Origin: an uncultured Clostridia bacterium
Lineage (GTDB): Bacteria > Bacillota > Clostridia > Oscillospirales > Oscillospiraceae
NCBI GenBank assembly: GCA_937858235.1
Contig: CALLZZ010000298.1
Coordinates: 1 to 22,715, forward strand
Direction of reading: 5' to 3'
DNA length: 22,715 bases
Shown: in pieces, positions 14,813-22,668 of the stretch
Numbering within the stretch: the first letter of the stretch is position 1
Layout of the letters: every line of letters begins with the position of its first letter
Position numbers and translations under genes: made by a program
Notes under the pieces: model-generated
Seen by the model: the letters and a program-made list of their open reading frames with translations, nothing else
What the model was told of the DNA's origin: nothing
Database searches by the model: none

Positions 14813-15223
14813 ATGGTAAGAGTCATCATAGATGACACAGGTTCCGGGAAGACTAAGCAGCTGATTGATCTGGCCAATGCAGCCGTCCAGACGGAACACG
14901 GGAACGTAATTTGCATTGAGCCGAAAAGCGAACTGACTTACGACATTGATTACAACATTCGTCTGATCGCCACCAACGAGTACACACTGCCCACTTATGA
15001 GGTATTCCAGGGCTTCCTGTCCGGCATCTACGCAGGCAACTACGATATTACCCATATCTTTATCGACAACCTGACAAAGGTCGTCCACTGTGACCAAGAT
15101 GAGCAGGTGGAGCGCTTTTTGGACTGGCTGGAAATGTTCAGTGAAAGAAACCGGATTAAATTTACCATTACCCTGTCCGCAAAGGCACACCTTGCCGCAG
15201 ATGGTATCAAGAAATATACCTGA
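14813..15223 (+). CDS. Small P-loop NTPase-like protein of unknown function
   Basis: This is a 136-residue protein with no signal peptide or membrane segment. It starts with a strand followed by DDTGSGKTKQL (residues 7-17), a good Walker A motif placed as in P-loop ATPases. A hydrophobic strand ending in acid, THIFIDN at about 80-86, is a Walker B candidate. The last part (TITLSAKAHL) resembles a sensor strand. The length allows only a minimal P-loop core and no partner domain. The start is supported by AAGGAG at 14798-14803. It has its own likely promoter and a strong terminator, so it is probably a single-gene unit. I do not recognise a named family and give no function. Confidence 0.8.
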   Translation: MVRVIIDDTGSGKTKQLIDLANAAVQTEHGNVICIEPKSELTYDIDYNIRLIATNEYTLPTYEVFQGFLSGIYAGNYDITHIFIDNLTKVVHCDQDEQVERFLDWLEMFSERNRIKFTITLSAKAHLAADGIKKYT

Positions 15224-15240
15224 TTGCAAATGAGAACACA

Positions 15241-15275
15241 GCCTCCCTGAGCCTTGGCCCAGGGAGGCCTTTTTG
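15241..15275 (+). terminator. Terminator after the small P-loop gene
   Basis: GCCTCCCTG (15241-15249) pairs with CAGGGAGGC (15260-15268), with an extra GCC/GGC inside the loop, and CTTTTTG follows. Confidence 0.85.
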
Positions 15276-15305
15276 TGGGAATCATTCAAAACCAACGAAA
15301 AATCC

Positions 15306-15334
15306 TTGACAAGGGCACAGAAAGACGGTAGCAT
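15306..15334 (+). promoter_or_regulatory. Promoter of the thiT transcript
   Basis: A perfect TTGACA (15306-15311), a 17-bp spacer and TAGCAT (15329-15334) place the start near 15341, just before the TPP aptamer. Confidence 0.75.
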
Positions 15335-15360
15335 AGAAAAATAGTCGAAAGACTGAACAG

Positions 15361-15463
15361 AATCACAGGGGCGCCGTAGGCATCTACGGCTGAGATTAGA
15401 GCAAATTGCAGCTCTGGGCACCCTAGAACCTGATCCGGGTTATACCGGCGTAGGAAGTGGATT
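15361..15463 (+). promoter_or_regulatory. TPP riboswitch (thi box)
   Basis: The segment has the aptamer's conserved elements in order: GGGGCGCC, a variable stem CCGTAG/CTACGG, CTGAGATTA, a second stem AGAGC/GCTCT, ACCCTAGAACCTGATCC, and GGTTATACCGGCGTAGGAA. AATCAC at the start can pair with GTGGATT at the end as P1. It binds thiamine pyrophosphate and here should switch off transcription of the thiamine transporter gene through the hairpin at 15505-15533. Confidence 0.95.
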
Positions 15464-15504
15464 CATGGTGAAACAGGAAATGGTTCCATCTCATATCCCA
15501 AAAC

Positions 15505-15533
15505 AACGCCGCTCTGAGAGGACGGCGTTTTTT
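15505..15533 (+). terminator. Riboswitch expression-platform terminator
   Basis: AACGCCG (15505-15511) pairs with CGGCGTT (15523-15529), with an inner CTC/GAG, and is followed by a T-run. Its left arm ACGCCG (15506-15511) can instead pair with CGGCGT (15446-15451) inside the aptamer's 3' part, which gives an antiterminator when TPP is absent. The switch mechanism is inferred from these complementarities. Confidence 0.8.
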
Positions 15534-15579
15534 GCGTCCTTCTGCCGCTGCCCGCCCAAATACAAGGAGGTACTTTTCT

Positions 15580-16149
15580 ATGGCAGCTAACACCAACCAG
15601 ATCCGACATTCACTGCGGGCCCTCTGCGAGGGAGCCATTATGGTGGCTCTGGCCCAGATACTTGGATATCTGAAACTCTATGAATTGCCCCAAGGCGGTT
15701 CCATTACCCTCTCCATGCTTCCCATCTTTTTCTTCGCCGTCCGCTGGGGATTGAAGGACGGGTTGCTTTGTTCCTTCGTTTTTGGTGTACTCCAGCTGCT
15801 GATGGACGGCGCCTATGCCTGGGGCTGGCAATCGCTCATCGGAGACTACATCCTGGCCTTTGGTGTGCTGGGTCTGGCTGGACTGTGCGTGGGGAAAAAG
15901 TACGGCGTTTTTATTGGCACCGTAATTGGATCTCTGGCTCGGTTTTTGATTCATTGGGTGGTAGGTGCTACGATATGGGCAGAGTATATGCCCGACGAAT
16001 TCTTTGGACTGACCATGACCAACCCCTGGTTCTATTCTGCCCTGTACAACGGTAGCTATATGCTGGTTGATATGGTGGCCTGTCTGTTGGTGTTCGCTAT
16101 TCTGTTTGTGCCTATGAAGAAGTACATGCTGCGGGAGGATCTCCGATAA
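15580..16149 (+). CDS. thiT: ThiT, thiamine-binding S component of an ECF transporter
   Basis: This membrane S component captures thiamine and shares the energy-coupling module (EcfA/EcfA'/EcfT) encoded elsewhere. It has 189 residues and six membrane helices. The family is visible in LCEGAIMVALAQILGYLKL, the MDGAYAWGWQSLIGDY region, HWVVGATIW (His125, Trp133) and ALYNGSYM (Asn157). These fit residues described for thiamine binding in Lactococcus ThiT. The ATG at 15580 follows AAGGAGG at 15564-15570. An upstream ATG at 15532 would lie next to the terminator and is not used. Control by the TPP riboswitch supports the substrate. No thiamine biosynthesis gene is in the window. Confidence 0.95.
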   Translation: MAANTNQIRHSLRALCEGAIMVALAQILGYLKLYELPQGGSITLSMLPIFFFAVRWGLKDGLLCSFVFGVLQLLMDGAYAWGWQSLIGDYILAFGVLGLAGLCVGKKYGVFIGTVIGSLARFLIHWVVGATIWAEYMPDEFFGLTMTNPWFYSALYNGSYMLVDMVACLLVFAILFVPMKKYMLREDLR

Positions 16150-16174
16150 CGTAAAATCGAACAAGTATGATAAG

Positions 16175-16201
16175 AGTGCGTTTCCATCGGAAACGCACTT
16201 T
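16175..16201. terminator. Terminator between thiT and the thiolase remnant
   Basis: AGTGCGTTTCC (16175-16185) and its exact complement (16189-16199) surround a 3-base loop. The plus strand continues TTAACG, with a weak T-run. The thiolase-like homology on the minus strand ends exactly where this stem begins. Confidence 0.65.
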
Positions 16202-16405
16202 AACGTTAGCCTGGCGAGCGACGTTCTGACCCTGACCAGCGGTGAGAATGCTGCCAAACATGACTTCGTCAACCTGTTCGGGCTTTACGCCAGCACGATT
16301 TAGGACTTCCTTCATGAAGATTGCGCCCATATCAGTAGCAGGCGTATTTTTAAGGGTGCCAACAAAGGAACCAATGGCAGTTCTACAACAGGTAACAACA
16401 TTAGA
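16200..16405 (-). pseudogene. N-terminal remnant of an acetyl-CoA C-acetyltransferase (thiolase)
   Basis: Read on the minus strand from about 16402, one frame gives NVVTCCRTAIGSFVGTLKNT, PATDMGAIFMKEVLNRAGVK and PEQVDEVMFGSILTAGQGQN followed by VARQA. This is the standard N-terminus of AtoB/ThlA-type thiolases. There is no start codon where one is expected (a stop codon precedes at 16406-16408). The match ends at the hairpin at 16199, well before the catalytic Cys near residue 90, so about five sixths of the gene is missing. The remnant is uninterrupted over its 65 codons, which suggests recent loss. Confidence 0.85.
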
Positions 16406-16556
16406 TTAAGTCGTTAAAAGTTTAACAGCTTTACTCAAATAAAAAGTTGACGAAGCTCTGCCAAAGTGCTATGCATTTAGTATAGCTGTTTTCAAGAGGA
16501 TGCCAAGAGAACCTTGTGAAACAGTTAACGAAAGGTTTTTCCACAGTATTGATTTA

Positions 16557-16591
16557 GCCTCATTTCCCATAAAAAGTATGGGAAATGAGGC
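16557..16591. repeat. Perfect 15-bp hairpin
   Basis: GCCTCATTTCCCATA (16557-16571) and its exact complement (16577-16591) surround an AAAAG loop. Neither side has a clear T-run, although the loop reads CTTTT on the minus strand. It lies about 105 bases past the stop of the HD gene and may be the terminator of that minus-strand cluster. Confidence 0.6.
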
Positions 16592-16628
16592 CTGTAAGCA
16601 TGAGAGATGTCAATGTAGGGTATTGTGA

Positions 16629-16671
16629 ATTGTCACAGATTGCATGCAGTGTTTCTTGCACATGTGACAAT
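16629..16671. repeat. Interrupted inverted repeat ATTGTCACA/TGTGACAAT
   Basis: Two exact 9-bp arms (16629-16637 and 16663-16671) flank 25 bases that hold a TGCATGCA core and TTGCACA. The layout resembles an operator with dyad symmetry or a short hairpin, and it lies just past the 3' end of the HD gene. No regulator can be named. Confidence 0.5.
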
Positions 16672-16698
16672 ATATCTCTGCCCATTGCCTAAGTTCAC

Positions 16699-17178
16699 TC
16701 AGGGCTTAGAGCGCAGAATCATATGATTCCATCCCAGAACGTCGATCACTGCTACGAAACTGTCCACTACGTTTACCAACCAGGCCTCCCTGCTTTTGGG
16801 AAGGGCCTTGCACATGGGCCACATATGGCTGGCGATGATGTTCTGTTCCTTTCCTGTCAGGTAGGTCAGTGTCTGGGCATTTTTCAGTGCACGCTTGGGA
16901 TGCGTCCATGCATGACGCAGGAAGAAAAAGGGGCTGGAGCTGTCCTTGCAGCCGGAATACAGATCGTGGAGCAGACTGCAGCGGGCGGTGGCTCGGCAGT
17001 CCAGGCCAAAGGTGCGGGCGACGCGGAAGGACAACTGAGCCACCAGAAGAGCATGATCATATCGGCTGGCCCGATGATGGTGGGGGAAGTTGTGCAGTGC
17101 CTGCACCTCCGGAGCATAAAGCAGGTCTCCCACCTGATACGAAAATTCCACCTGCCAGGTGGAACAACAATTTTCCAT
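16699..17178 (-). CDS. HD-domain phosphohydrolase family protein
   Basis: A 159-residue soluble protein with the HD metal-binding set: His42 in RYDHALLVAQ, His71-Asp72 in CSLLHDLYSG, His118 in IIASHMWP and Asp139 in VVDSFVAVID. Such proteins hydrolyse phosphate esters or cyclic nucleotides, and the substrate is unknown. The ATG at 17178 follows AAGGAGG on the minus strand (17188-17194). It starts 75 bases after the foldase gene ends and is probably the last gene of that cluster. The ribosome binding site is partly inside a hairpin (17190-17216). The N-terminus before residue 30 has no recognised motif. Confidence 0.8.
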   Translation of the reverse strand: MENCCSTWQVEFSYQVGDLLYAPEVQALHNFPHHHRASRYDHALLVAQLSFRVARTFGLDCRATARCSLLHDLYSGCKDSSSPFFFLRHAWTHPKRALKNAQTLTYLTGKEQNIIASHMWPMCKALPKSREAWLVNVVDSFVAVIDVLGWNHMILRSKP

Positions 17179-17189
17179 AAAAAATCGCC

Positions 17190-17216
17190 TCCTTCGTGCA
17201 AGGATAGCACAAAGGA
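17190..17216 (-). promoter_or_regulatory. Hairpin covering the HD gene ribosome binding site
   Basis: On the minus strand TCCTTTGTGC pairs with GCACGAAGGA (nine Watson-Crick pairs and one wobble) across a 7-base loop. The second arm contains the AAGGA part of the AAGGAGG Shine-Dalgarno. It could reduce initiation unless the upstream foldase gene is being translated or a factor binds. It may also be a weak processing site; no T-run follows it. Confidence 0.5.
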
Positions 17217-17252
17217 AGCGGTTTGTCTTGTGGAAATTGATACCCTGAATGA

Positions 17253-18437
17253 TTATTGTGCAGATTGCTGTGATGCGGCGGCATCAGAGGAGCTGGAATT
17301 GTCTTCTGCTTGGGTAATCGTGTCAATAATGTTCTGGAGGGCGCTGAGCTTTTTGTAAAACTTGGTGAGGTCGAGTTTGTTTAGGGCATCTGTGGTAGTG
17401 ACTTCCTTATCCTTGATCCAGTCTTCCGTCAGGCTGGTGTAAACGTCCTTCTGGTAAGTTTCCCTCAGCGTATCATCTTCAATCTGATCCCGATCCGGTT
17501 CGATCCGCATAATGATGTGATAACCATAGGAAGTTTCCACGATTTTGGGGTCAATTTCCCCTACCTTTAGGGAGGACACGGCGTCTTCGAACTCGGCAAC
17601 CATGTCACCAGCCATGTAGGTGTAACCATCCGGATAGTCTTGCAGGCCCCCATCCTCGGAATGCTCATTCATATACTGGTCGAAGGTGGACTTGGGGTCA
17701 TCGCTTTTCAGGATTTTATTTAGATAGCCCTGAATGGTCTTTTTCGCCTCAGCTTTTTGCTCGTCCGTCATATTGGTGGTCATAATCAGGATGTGCTTGG
17801 CACCGAACACGTTGTCGTTAAAGTAGTCATCAAGGGTTTTCTTGTTAGCGTAGTATTTGCCGCCCTTCTCAAATAGATTATCCTGGAGGGCATCGGAATA
17901 GGTGTAATTGGTGTAGTTAAACAGCATGCCGTCCAGGTCAGTGGCGTAATAGAGAAGGGTGTTGGGGCTAGTGTTTTCGGACAGAGTGTCCAGGGAGGCC
18001 TGTGCCTCATCGCCCAGTTCCAGTTTCAGTTCCTTGGCCTTCTGGGTGGCGATCACCGAGGCACTTAGCGTATTCTCAGTTTGCTCCTTTACATAATCCC
18101 CGTAGTTGGTGTTTTCGTCGTACTGTTTAGAGAGGCTGAATTCCTCTCCCGAGGCGTTCTGATTCTGGTAGTAGTATTCCAGATAGGTGGCGTAGTAGGA
18201 CATCCAGTAGAAGTATGCGGCGGCAGAGATGTCCACGCCGTTTACAGTCATCACGGTGTCGTCGCAGGAGATTGCGCCACCGGTCAGGTAGCTGTCTACA
18301 TCCTCTTTAGCGGCGGCAGGGATGGTAGCGTCATAGGTGGAGGCCGCACTGGAATCGGCGGCAGGCGCGGTGCAGCTAGTCAGCAGTGAGAAAGCCAAAG
18401 CGGCGGAGAGGCCACAGGCAAGGAGCCGTTTAAACAT
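17253..18437 (-). CDS. prsA: PrsA-like foldase lipoprotein (parvulin-type peptidylprolyl isomerase)
   Basis: This is an extracytoplasmic folding factor anchored by a lipid. It has 394 residues with a lipoprotein signal peptide: a basic start, a hydrophobic core and the lipobox LLTSC with Cys22. A Ser/Ala-rich linker and a SurA-like helical part (about 60-205) follow. The parvulin domain spans about 212-312, with FGAKHILIMT (His215) at its start and SYGYHIIMRIE (His307) at its end. A helical return segment reaches to 375, and the tail is Ser/Ala/Gln-rich. It lies 69 bases downstream of mfd, an order common in Clostridia. The start follows AAGGAAGGA on the minus strand. Its exact clients are unknown. 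Confidence 0.9.
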   Translation of the reverse strand: MFKRLLACGLSAALAFSLLTSCTAPAADSSAASTYDATIPAAAKEDVDSYLTGGAISCDDTVMTVNGVDISAAAYFYWMSYYATYLEYYYQNQNASGEEFSLSKQYDENTNYGDYVKEQTENTLSASVIATQKAKELKLELGDEAQASLDTLSENTSPNTLLYYATDLDGMLFNYTNYTYSDALQDNLFEKGGKYYANKKTLDDYFNDNVFGAKHILIMTTNMTDEQKAEAKKTIQGYLNKILKSDDPKSTFDQYMNEHSEDGGLQDYPDGYTYMAGDMVAEFEDAVSSLKVGEIDPKIVETSYGYHIIMRIEPDRDQIEDDTLRETYQKDVYTSLTEDWIKDKEVTTTDALNKLDLTKFYKKLSALQNIIDTITQAEDNSSSSDAAASQQSAQ

Positions 18438-18506
18438 AAGAGATCAAGTCCTTCCTTGGTTTCATAGATATGTCTATCCTATCAGCAATCGGGAGAGAAT
18501 GCAACG

Positions 18507-21500
18507 TTATCCTCCAGATTCCACCGGTTTCGGCTGGGAAGCTGCCTGGCCGTAGGCGTCCAGAAGACGGCGGGAACAGGCCAGGGGGTCCTCCTTCTGT
18601 TTCAGCTTTAGGGTAAGGAGAGGGATGTCATTTTTATCCGGAGCAAAGAGAATTCGGCTTTTAAAGGGAGGCAGATTGCTAACCCGGGCGATCTGTTTTA
18701 CGTCAAAGTCTTTTAAAGTAAATCGAATGGTGTCGCCTTTCTGGGCGATGTCCTGAATCCCCAGCCCTGAGGCGGCGGCGCGCAGAAGAGCCACGGAGAT
18801 CAGATTGTTGACCGGGCGTGGTGGGTCTCCGTACCGGTCGATCAGTTCGTCGACCACATCGTCTGCGTCGGATTCGTTGCGGATGTGGGCGATGCGGCGG
18901 TATAGATCCATCCGCTGCTCGGCAGAGGGAACGTAGAAGGAAGGGATGTTGGCAGAGATGATCAGGTCAGCAGTCACCTCTTCCGCACGCACCGGAGTTT
19001 CTCCCTTTTCCTCTAGCACAGCCTCTTCCAGGAGCTTTAAGTACATGTCGTAGCCCACGCTCATCAAGTTGCCCGATTGCTCCCGACCCAGGAGATTGCC
19101 GGCACCGCGGATTTCCAAATCTCGCATGGCAATTTTAAAGCCAGCGCCGAAGGCGGCGAATTCCCGGACGGCGGACAACCGCCTGGCAGCTACTTCGCTG
19201 AGCACCTTGCCGTGGCGGTAGGTCAGGTAGGCGAAGGCACGGCGGGAAGAACGTCCCACGCGCCCCCGAATCTGGTGGAGCTGTGCCAACCCCATACGAT
19301 CTGCATCCTCAATGATCAGGGTGTTTACATTGGGGATGTCGATACCGGTTTCGATGATGGTAGTACAGACCAATATCTGAATCTCACCTTCTACCATCCG
19401 GGTCATGACGCCAGAAATCTGATTCTGAGACATTTTTCCGTGTGCAACCTCAATGGAAACGGTGTCGTCATCCAGCAACGCTCGAATTTTTCCAGCGGTT
19501 CGGTCGGTGGATTCCACGCGGTTATGGAGATAGTATACCTGACCGCCCCGGCCGATCTCCCGGCGGATGGCGTCGATGAGCACCCCCCAATCGTGCTCCA
19601 GCACGTAGGTCTGCACCGGCTGTCGGTCCTGAGGAGGCTCGTCGATGGTGGACATATCCCGGAGGCCGGATAGAGCCATGTTCAGCGTCCGGGGGATGGG
19701 GGTAGCGGACAGGGTGAGCACATCCACCTGCTTGGCCATCTCCTTGAGCCGCTCCTTGTGGGTGACCCCGAACCGCTGTTCCTCGTCGATGACCAGAAGA
19801 CCCAGGTCCTTGAACTGGATGCCCTTTTGGAGTAGCCGGTGGGTGCCGATGAGCACGTCCACCGTTCCCTCGGCGGTGTCCCGGAGGATGGCCTTAGAGT
19901 TTTTGCTGTTCTGATACCGGGTCAGCACGCAGATGCGCACCGGAAAGCTCCGGAACCGACGGGTGGCGGTCTGGAAGTGCTGTTGTGCCAGGACGGTGGT
20001 GGGCACCAGGATGGCTGCCTGCTTTCCCTCCATCACGCACTTCATCACCGCCCGCAGGGCGATCTCGGTCTTGCCGTAGCCCACGTCCCCACACAGCAGC
20101 CGATCCATGGACACCGGCCGCTCCATGTCCGCCTTGATCTCGGCGGCACAGCGGAGCTGGCCATCAGTCTCCTGGAACTCGAACTGATCCTCGAACTCCT
20201 GCTGCTGCGGGTCGTCTGAATGGAAGGCGTAGCCAGGCTGGTGCTGCCGCTGGGCGTAGAGCTGAATCAGCTCCCGAGCCATCTCCTGGGTGGCCTTCTT
20301 GGCCCTGCTCTTAGCACGAGTCCAGTCGGTGCCCCCCAGCTTGGACAGCTTGGCCTTCTGGACGCCGTCTGCACCCTCACCGCCGCCGATGTACTTGCTC
20401 ACCAGATCCAGCTGGGTGGCGGGGACATATAAGGTATCAGCGCCGGCGTAGGCCAGCTGAATGTAATCCTTTTCCACCCCGTCCACTTTCATCTTGGACA
20501 GGGCTACAAATCGGGCGATGCCATACTTTTCATGAACGACCAAATCGCCCGGAGACAGATCGTTGTAGCTCTGAATTTTCTGCCGGTTCGTGACAGACTT
20601 GCGCTTGGCGGCTTTCTTTTTTCCGGCAACAATAGCAACACCTTCGGTGATCACAGCGTAGCCCTGGTATTCCATCCCACTGGACAGGCCGCCTACAGCT
20701 AAGACTGAGGTGCCGGGGGCGGGAAGCGTGTTCAAGTCCAGGTCCAGTCCGGTGACCACGCCCTGATCTCGGAGCAGATCCGAAAGCGCTTTGGCACGTC
20801 CCTGGGTCTGGCAGAGGACGATGGAGGCGATCCCGGTGTTTTGGTAGTGTTTCAGGTCGGAGACCACCGTTTCCAGACTGGAACCAAAGCCGGAGAGCTG
20901 TCGGCAGGAGAACGTAACCGTGCCCTTAGGACTGGTTGGGTAGGTGGAGGTCAGGAAGGTATCCAGATAGAGGTTGGGATAGCGTTCTGCCAGCTGTTGA
21001 GCCAGTGCTGCTGGGTCGGCACAATAGTTAGGGCCGTTGCCCCGAAGGGCGCCGGCACTGGAAAGAGTGGAGATGTCCTCGGTGATGCGCCAGAGAAAGT
21101 GTTTGGCGGATTCGATACACCGTCCCGACTCCGACCAGAACACGAAAGCGTCCTGAGGCAGGTAGTCTGCACCGCAGGCGAAGGTAGGATAGATCAGATC
21201 CATGTACCGATCCGACGCAGAGAACCCCTGCAAGTCAGCCAGCTTCCGGCTGTCTGCCTCCATGGTGTTCCAGAGGGTTTGGAGTTCCTTCGGCGCGGAA
21301 GCCTTCTTGAGTGACCGCTCTAGCTTGAGCTTTTCCTCCTCAATGGCGCCACATAGGCCCAGAATGCCGCCGGGTGCCAGCTGGGGTAGGGTCTCCGCCG
21401 CAGGGAGAAAGGTGGCTTCTGTAATATTATCTGTCCGCCGCTGGGAGACCGGATCGAAGAGTCCCATGGAGTCGATTTCGTCCCCCCAGAACTCCGCACG

Positions 21501-22070
21501 GACAGGAGCCTCTGATGCGGGAGAGTAGAGATCTAGGATTCCCCCTCGGAGGGAAAACTGACCGGGACCCTCAACCTGACTGTATCGCGTGTAACCGGCT
21601 GCGGTGAGCTGATCGGCAAGGGCAGCCAAATCGTACTGCCCCTCCAGCTTCAGGGTGATAGCGGTACGATCCAAGATGTCCGGAGGCATGGTGCGCTGGA
21701 GCAGGGCCTCCACGGTAGCGACTACCAGCGGAGCCCGCCCGTGACGCATGGCGTGCAGCAGATCCAACCGACGATGCTCCCACTGCCGGGAGGCGGTAGC
21801 GTCGTAAAAAACGAACTCCCGTCCGGCCAGCAGTCGCACCTCCTCTCCGGTGAAGGCGGCCAGGTCTGCCTGGAGCCGCCGGCCATCTGCTTCATCGGCG
21901 CAGATCAGTACCACACTGCATCCGGTGACCTGGCGCATGGCGACAGCGATGTGGGCTCTGTGGATACCGGATAGCCCGGATACGGCGACCGGGCAGTGAC
22001 CTGCTTCCACTTGCGCCATAAGTTCAGTAAATTCCGGTTGTTTGATGACGATTTCCGTTAAAACTTTCAT
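18507..22070 (-). CDS. mfd: Mfd, transcription-repair coupling factor
   Basis: An ATP-dependent DNA translocase that removes stalled RNA polymerase and recruits UvrA for strand-specific repair. It has 1187 residues, the usual length. Domains in order: a UvrB-like module (1-350, with QFSLRGGILDLYSP at about 171-184), a linker, the CarD-like RNA polymerase interaction domain (about 504-562, with LSPGDLVVHEKYGIARF), the translocase with Walker A GDVGYGKTE (661-669), DEEQ (762-765) and SATPIPRTL, the second RecA lobe with GRVGRSSRRAF (936-946), and the C-terminal TRCF domain (about 1030-1150). The start has GAGG on the minus strand eight bases upstream. The reading frame is unbroken. Confidence 0.98.
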   Translation of the reverse strand: MKVLTEIVIKQPEFTELMAQVEAGHCPVAVSGLSGIHRAHIAVAMRQVTGCSVVLICADEADGRRLQADLAAFTGEEVRLLAGREFVFYDATASRQWEHRRLDLLHAMRHGRAPLVVATVEALLQRTMPPDILDRTAITLKLEGQYDLAALADQLTAAGYTRYSQVEGPGQFSLRGGILDLYSPASEAPVRAEFWGDEIDSMGLFDPVSQRRTDNITEATFLPAAETLPQLAPGGILGLCGAIEEEKLKLERSLKKASAPKELQTLWNTMEADSRKLADLQGFSASDRYMDLIYPTFACGADYLPQDAFVFWSESGRCIESAKHFLWRITEDISTLSSAGALRGNGPNYCADPAALAQQLAERYPNLYLDTFLTSTYPTSPKGTVTFSCRQLSGFGSSLETVVSDLKHYQNTGIASIVLCQTQGRAKALSDLLRDQGVVTGLDLDLNTLPAPGTSVLAVGGLSSGMEYQGYAVITEGVAIVAGKKKAAKRKSVTNRQKIQSYNDLSPGDLVVHEKYGIARFVALSKMKVDGVEKDYIQLAYAGADTLYVPATQLDLVSKYIGGGEGADGVQKAKLSKLGGTDWTRAKSRAKKATQEMARELIQLYAQRQHQPGYAFHSDDPQQQEFEDQFEFQETDGQLRCAAEIKADMERPVSMDRLLCGDVGYGKTEIALRAVMKCVMEGKQAAILVPTTVLAQQHFQTATRRFRSFPVRICVLTRYQNSKNSKAILRDTAEGTVDVLIGTHRLLQKGIQFKDLGLLVIDEEQRFGVTHKERLKEMAKQVDVLTLSATPIPRTLNMALSGLRDMSTIDEPPQDRQPVQTYVLEHDWGVLIDAIRREIGRGGQVYYLHNRVESTDRTAGKIRALLDDDTVSIEVAHGKMSQNQISGVMTRMVEGEIQILVCTTIIETGIDIPNVNTLIIEDADRMGLAQLHQIRGRVGRSSRRAFAYLTYRHGKVLSEVAARRLSAVREFAAFGAGFKIAMRDLEIRGAGNLLGREQSGNLMSVGYDMYLKLLEEAVLEEKGETPVRAEEVTADLIISANIPSFYVPSAEQRMDLYRRIAHIRNESDADDVVDELIDRYGDPPRPVNNLISVALLRAAASGLGIQDIAQKGDTIRFTLKDFDVKQIARVSNLPPFKSRILFAPDKNDIPLLTLKLKQKEDPLACSRRLLDAYGQAASQPKPVESGG

Positions 22071-22104
22071 GATTTAATCCTCAACCGTAGAAAACTGGGT
22101 GAAA

Positions 22105-22141
22105 AACACGACAACGCCCCCGGGGACAACCGTCACCGGGG
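22105..22141 (-). terminator. Possible terminator or hairpin between pth and mfd
   Basis: CCCCGG (22118-22123) pairs with CCGGGG (22136-22141), with an inner GAC/GTC. On the minus strand a T-run (GTGTTTTT) lies about 10-15 bases after the stem, farther than usual. It would partly separate pth from mfd. Confidence 0.35.
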
Positions 22142-22203
22142 TGTAAAGGGAGTAGTTCTATTGTAGGAAGCATTTGCCGTGAAGGAGGGCAGATTTTGTC
22201 GCA

Positions 22204-22668
22204 TCAATTAAATTTCGCCATGGCCTGATCCATGCCCTTGGATAGGAGACAGTCAATGGCGTCACAGGCACGGTCTGCCGTTTCGTCTATGAGCTTGGCG
22301 TCCTGTGGAGAGAAATGGCCCAGAACCCAGGCAGCCAGCTGGTAGTCGGGATGGGGCTTTTGTCCTACGCCGATTTTAAGACGGGGGAACTGATCGCTGT
22401 GGAGCTGGGCGATGATGGAGCGTAACCCGTTGTGCCCGCCGGCACTGCCGTGGCGGCGGAGGCGGAGCTTGCCCACTGGCAGAGAGATGTCATCGCAAAC
22501 CACCAGGATGTGCTCCGGAGGGATTTTATGGAAGGTGGCAGCCTCACGAACCGCGGTGCCGGAGAGGTTCATATAGGTGGTAGGCTTCATGGCAAGGACG
22601 CGAACGCCGCCGTAGTCGAAATCAGCCACCAAGGATTTAAATTTGATCCGTTGGATGCGCTTTTTCAC
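22204..22668 (-). CDS. pth: Peptidyl-tRNA hydrolase, 5' part missing
   Basis: It releases peptides from peptidyl-tRNA to recycle tRNA, in the cytoplasm. The visible 154 codons start at a GTG (22668) and begin with KKRIQRIKFKSLVADFDYGG, which matches the family from about residue 40. Present are KPTTYMNLSG (substrate Asn), VCDDISLP (Asp) and SAGGHNGLRSI (Asn). Missing are the N-terminal GNPG loop and the catalytic His near residue 20. In this frame a stop (TAG) occurs at 22684-22686, and the other two minus-strand frames of the last 47 bases also hold stops without Pth-like sequence. The window or contig edge has therefore cut or corrupted the gene. Its place upstream of mfd is the standard order. 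Confidence 0.88.
   Translation of the reverse strand: MKKRIQRIKFKSLVADFDYGGVRVLAMKPTTYMNLSGTAVREAATFHKIPPEHILVVCDDISLPVGKLRLRRHGSAGGHNGLRSIIAQLHSDQFPRLKIGVGQKPHPDYQLAAWVLGHFSPQDAKLIDETADRACDAIDCLLSKGMDQAMAKFN

Larger units (their letters stand above)
16406..16698. other. AT-rich non-coding segment with two inverted repeats
   Basis: I find no gene here. Two strong repeats lie inside: a perfect 15-bp hairpin at 16557-16591 and a 9-bp repeat pair at 16629-16637/16663-16671. Promoter-like pieces (TTGACG at about 16447 and TATAGC near 16480) are not at a clean spacing. Confidence 0.5.

Noticed and set aside
19077..19673. Open frame of 198 codons on the plus strand
   Set aside because: It lies wholly opposite mfd, has no family motifs, and is a by-product of GC-rich codons on the other strand.
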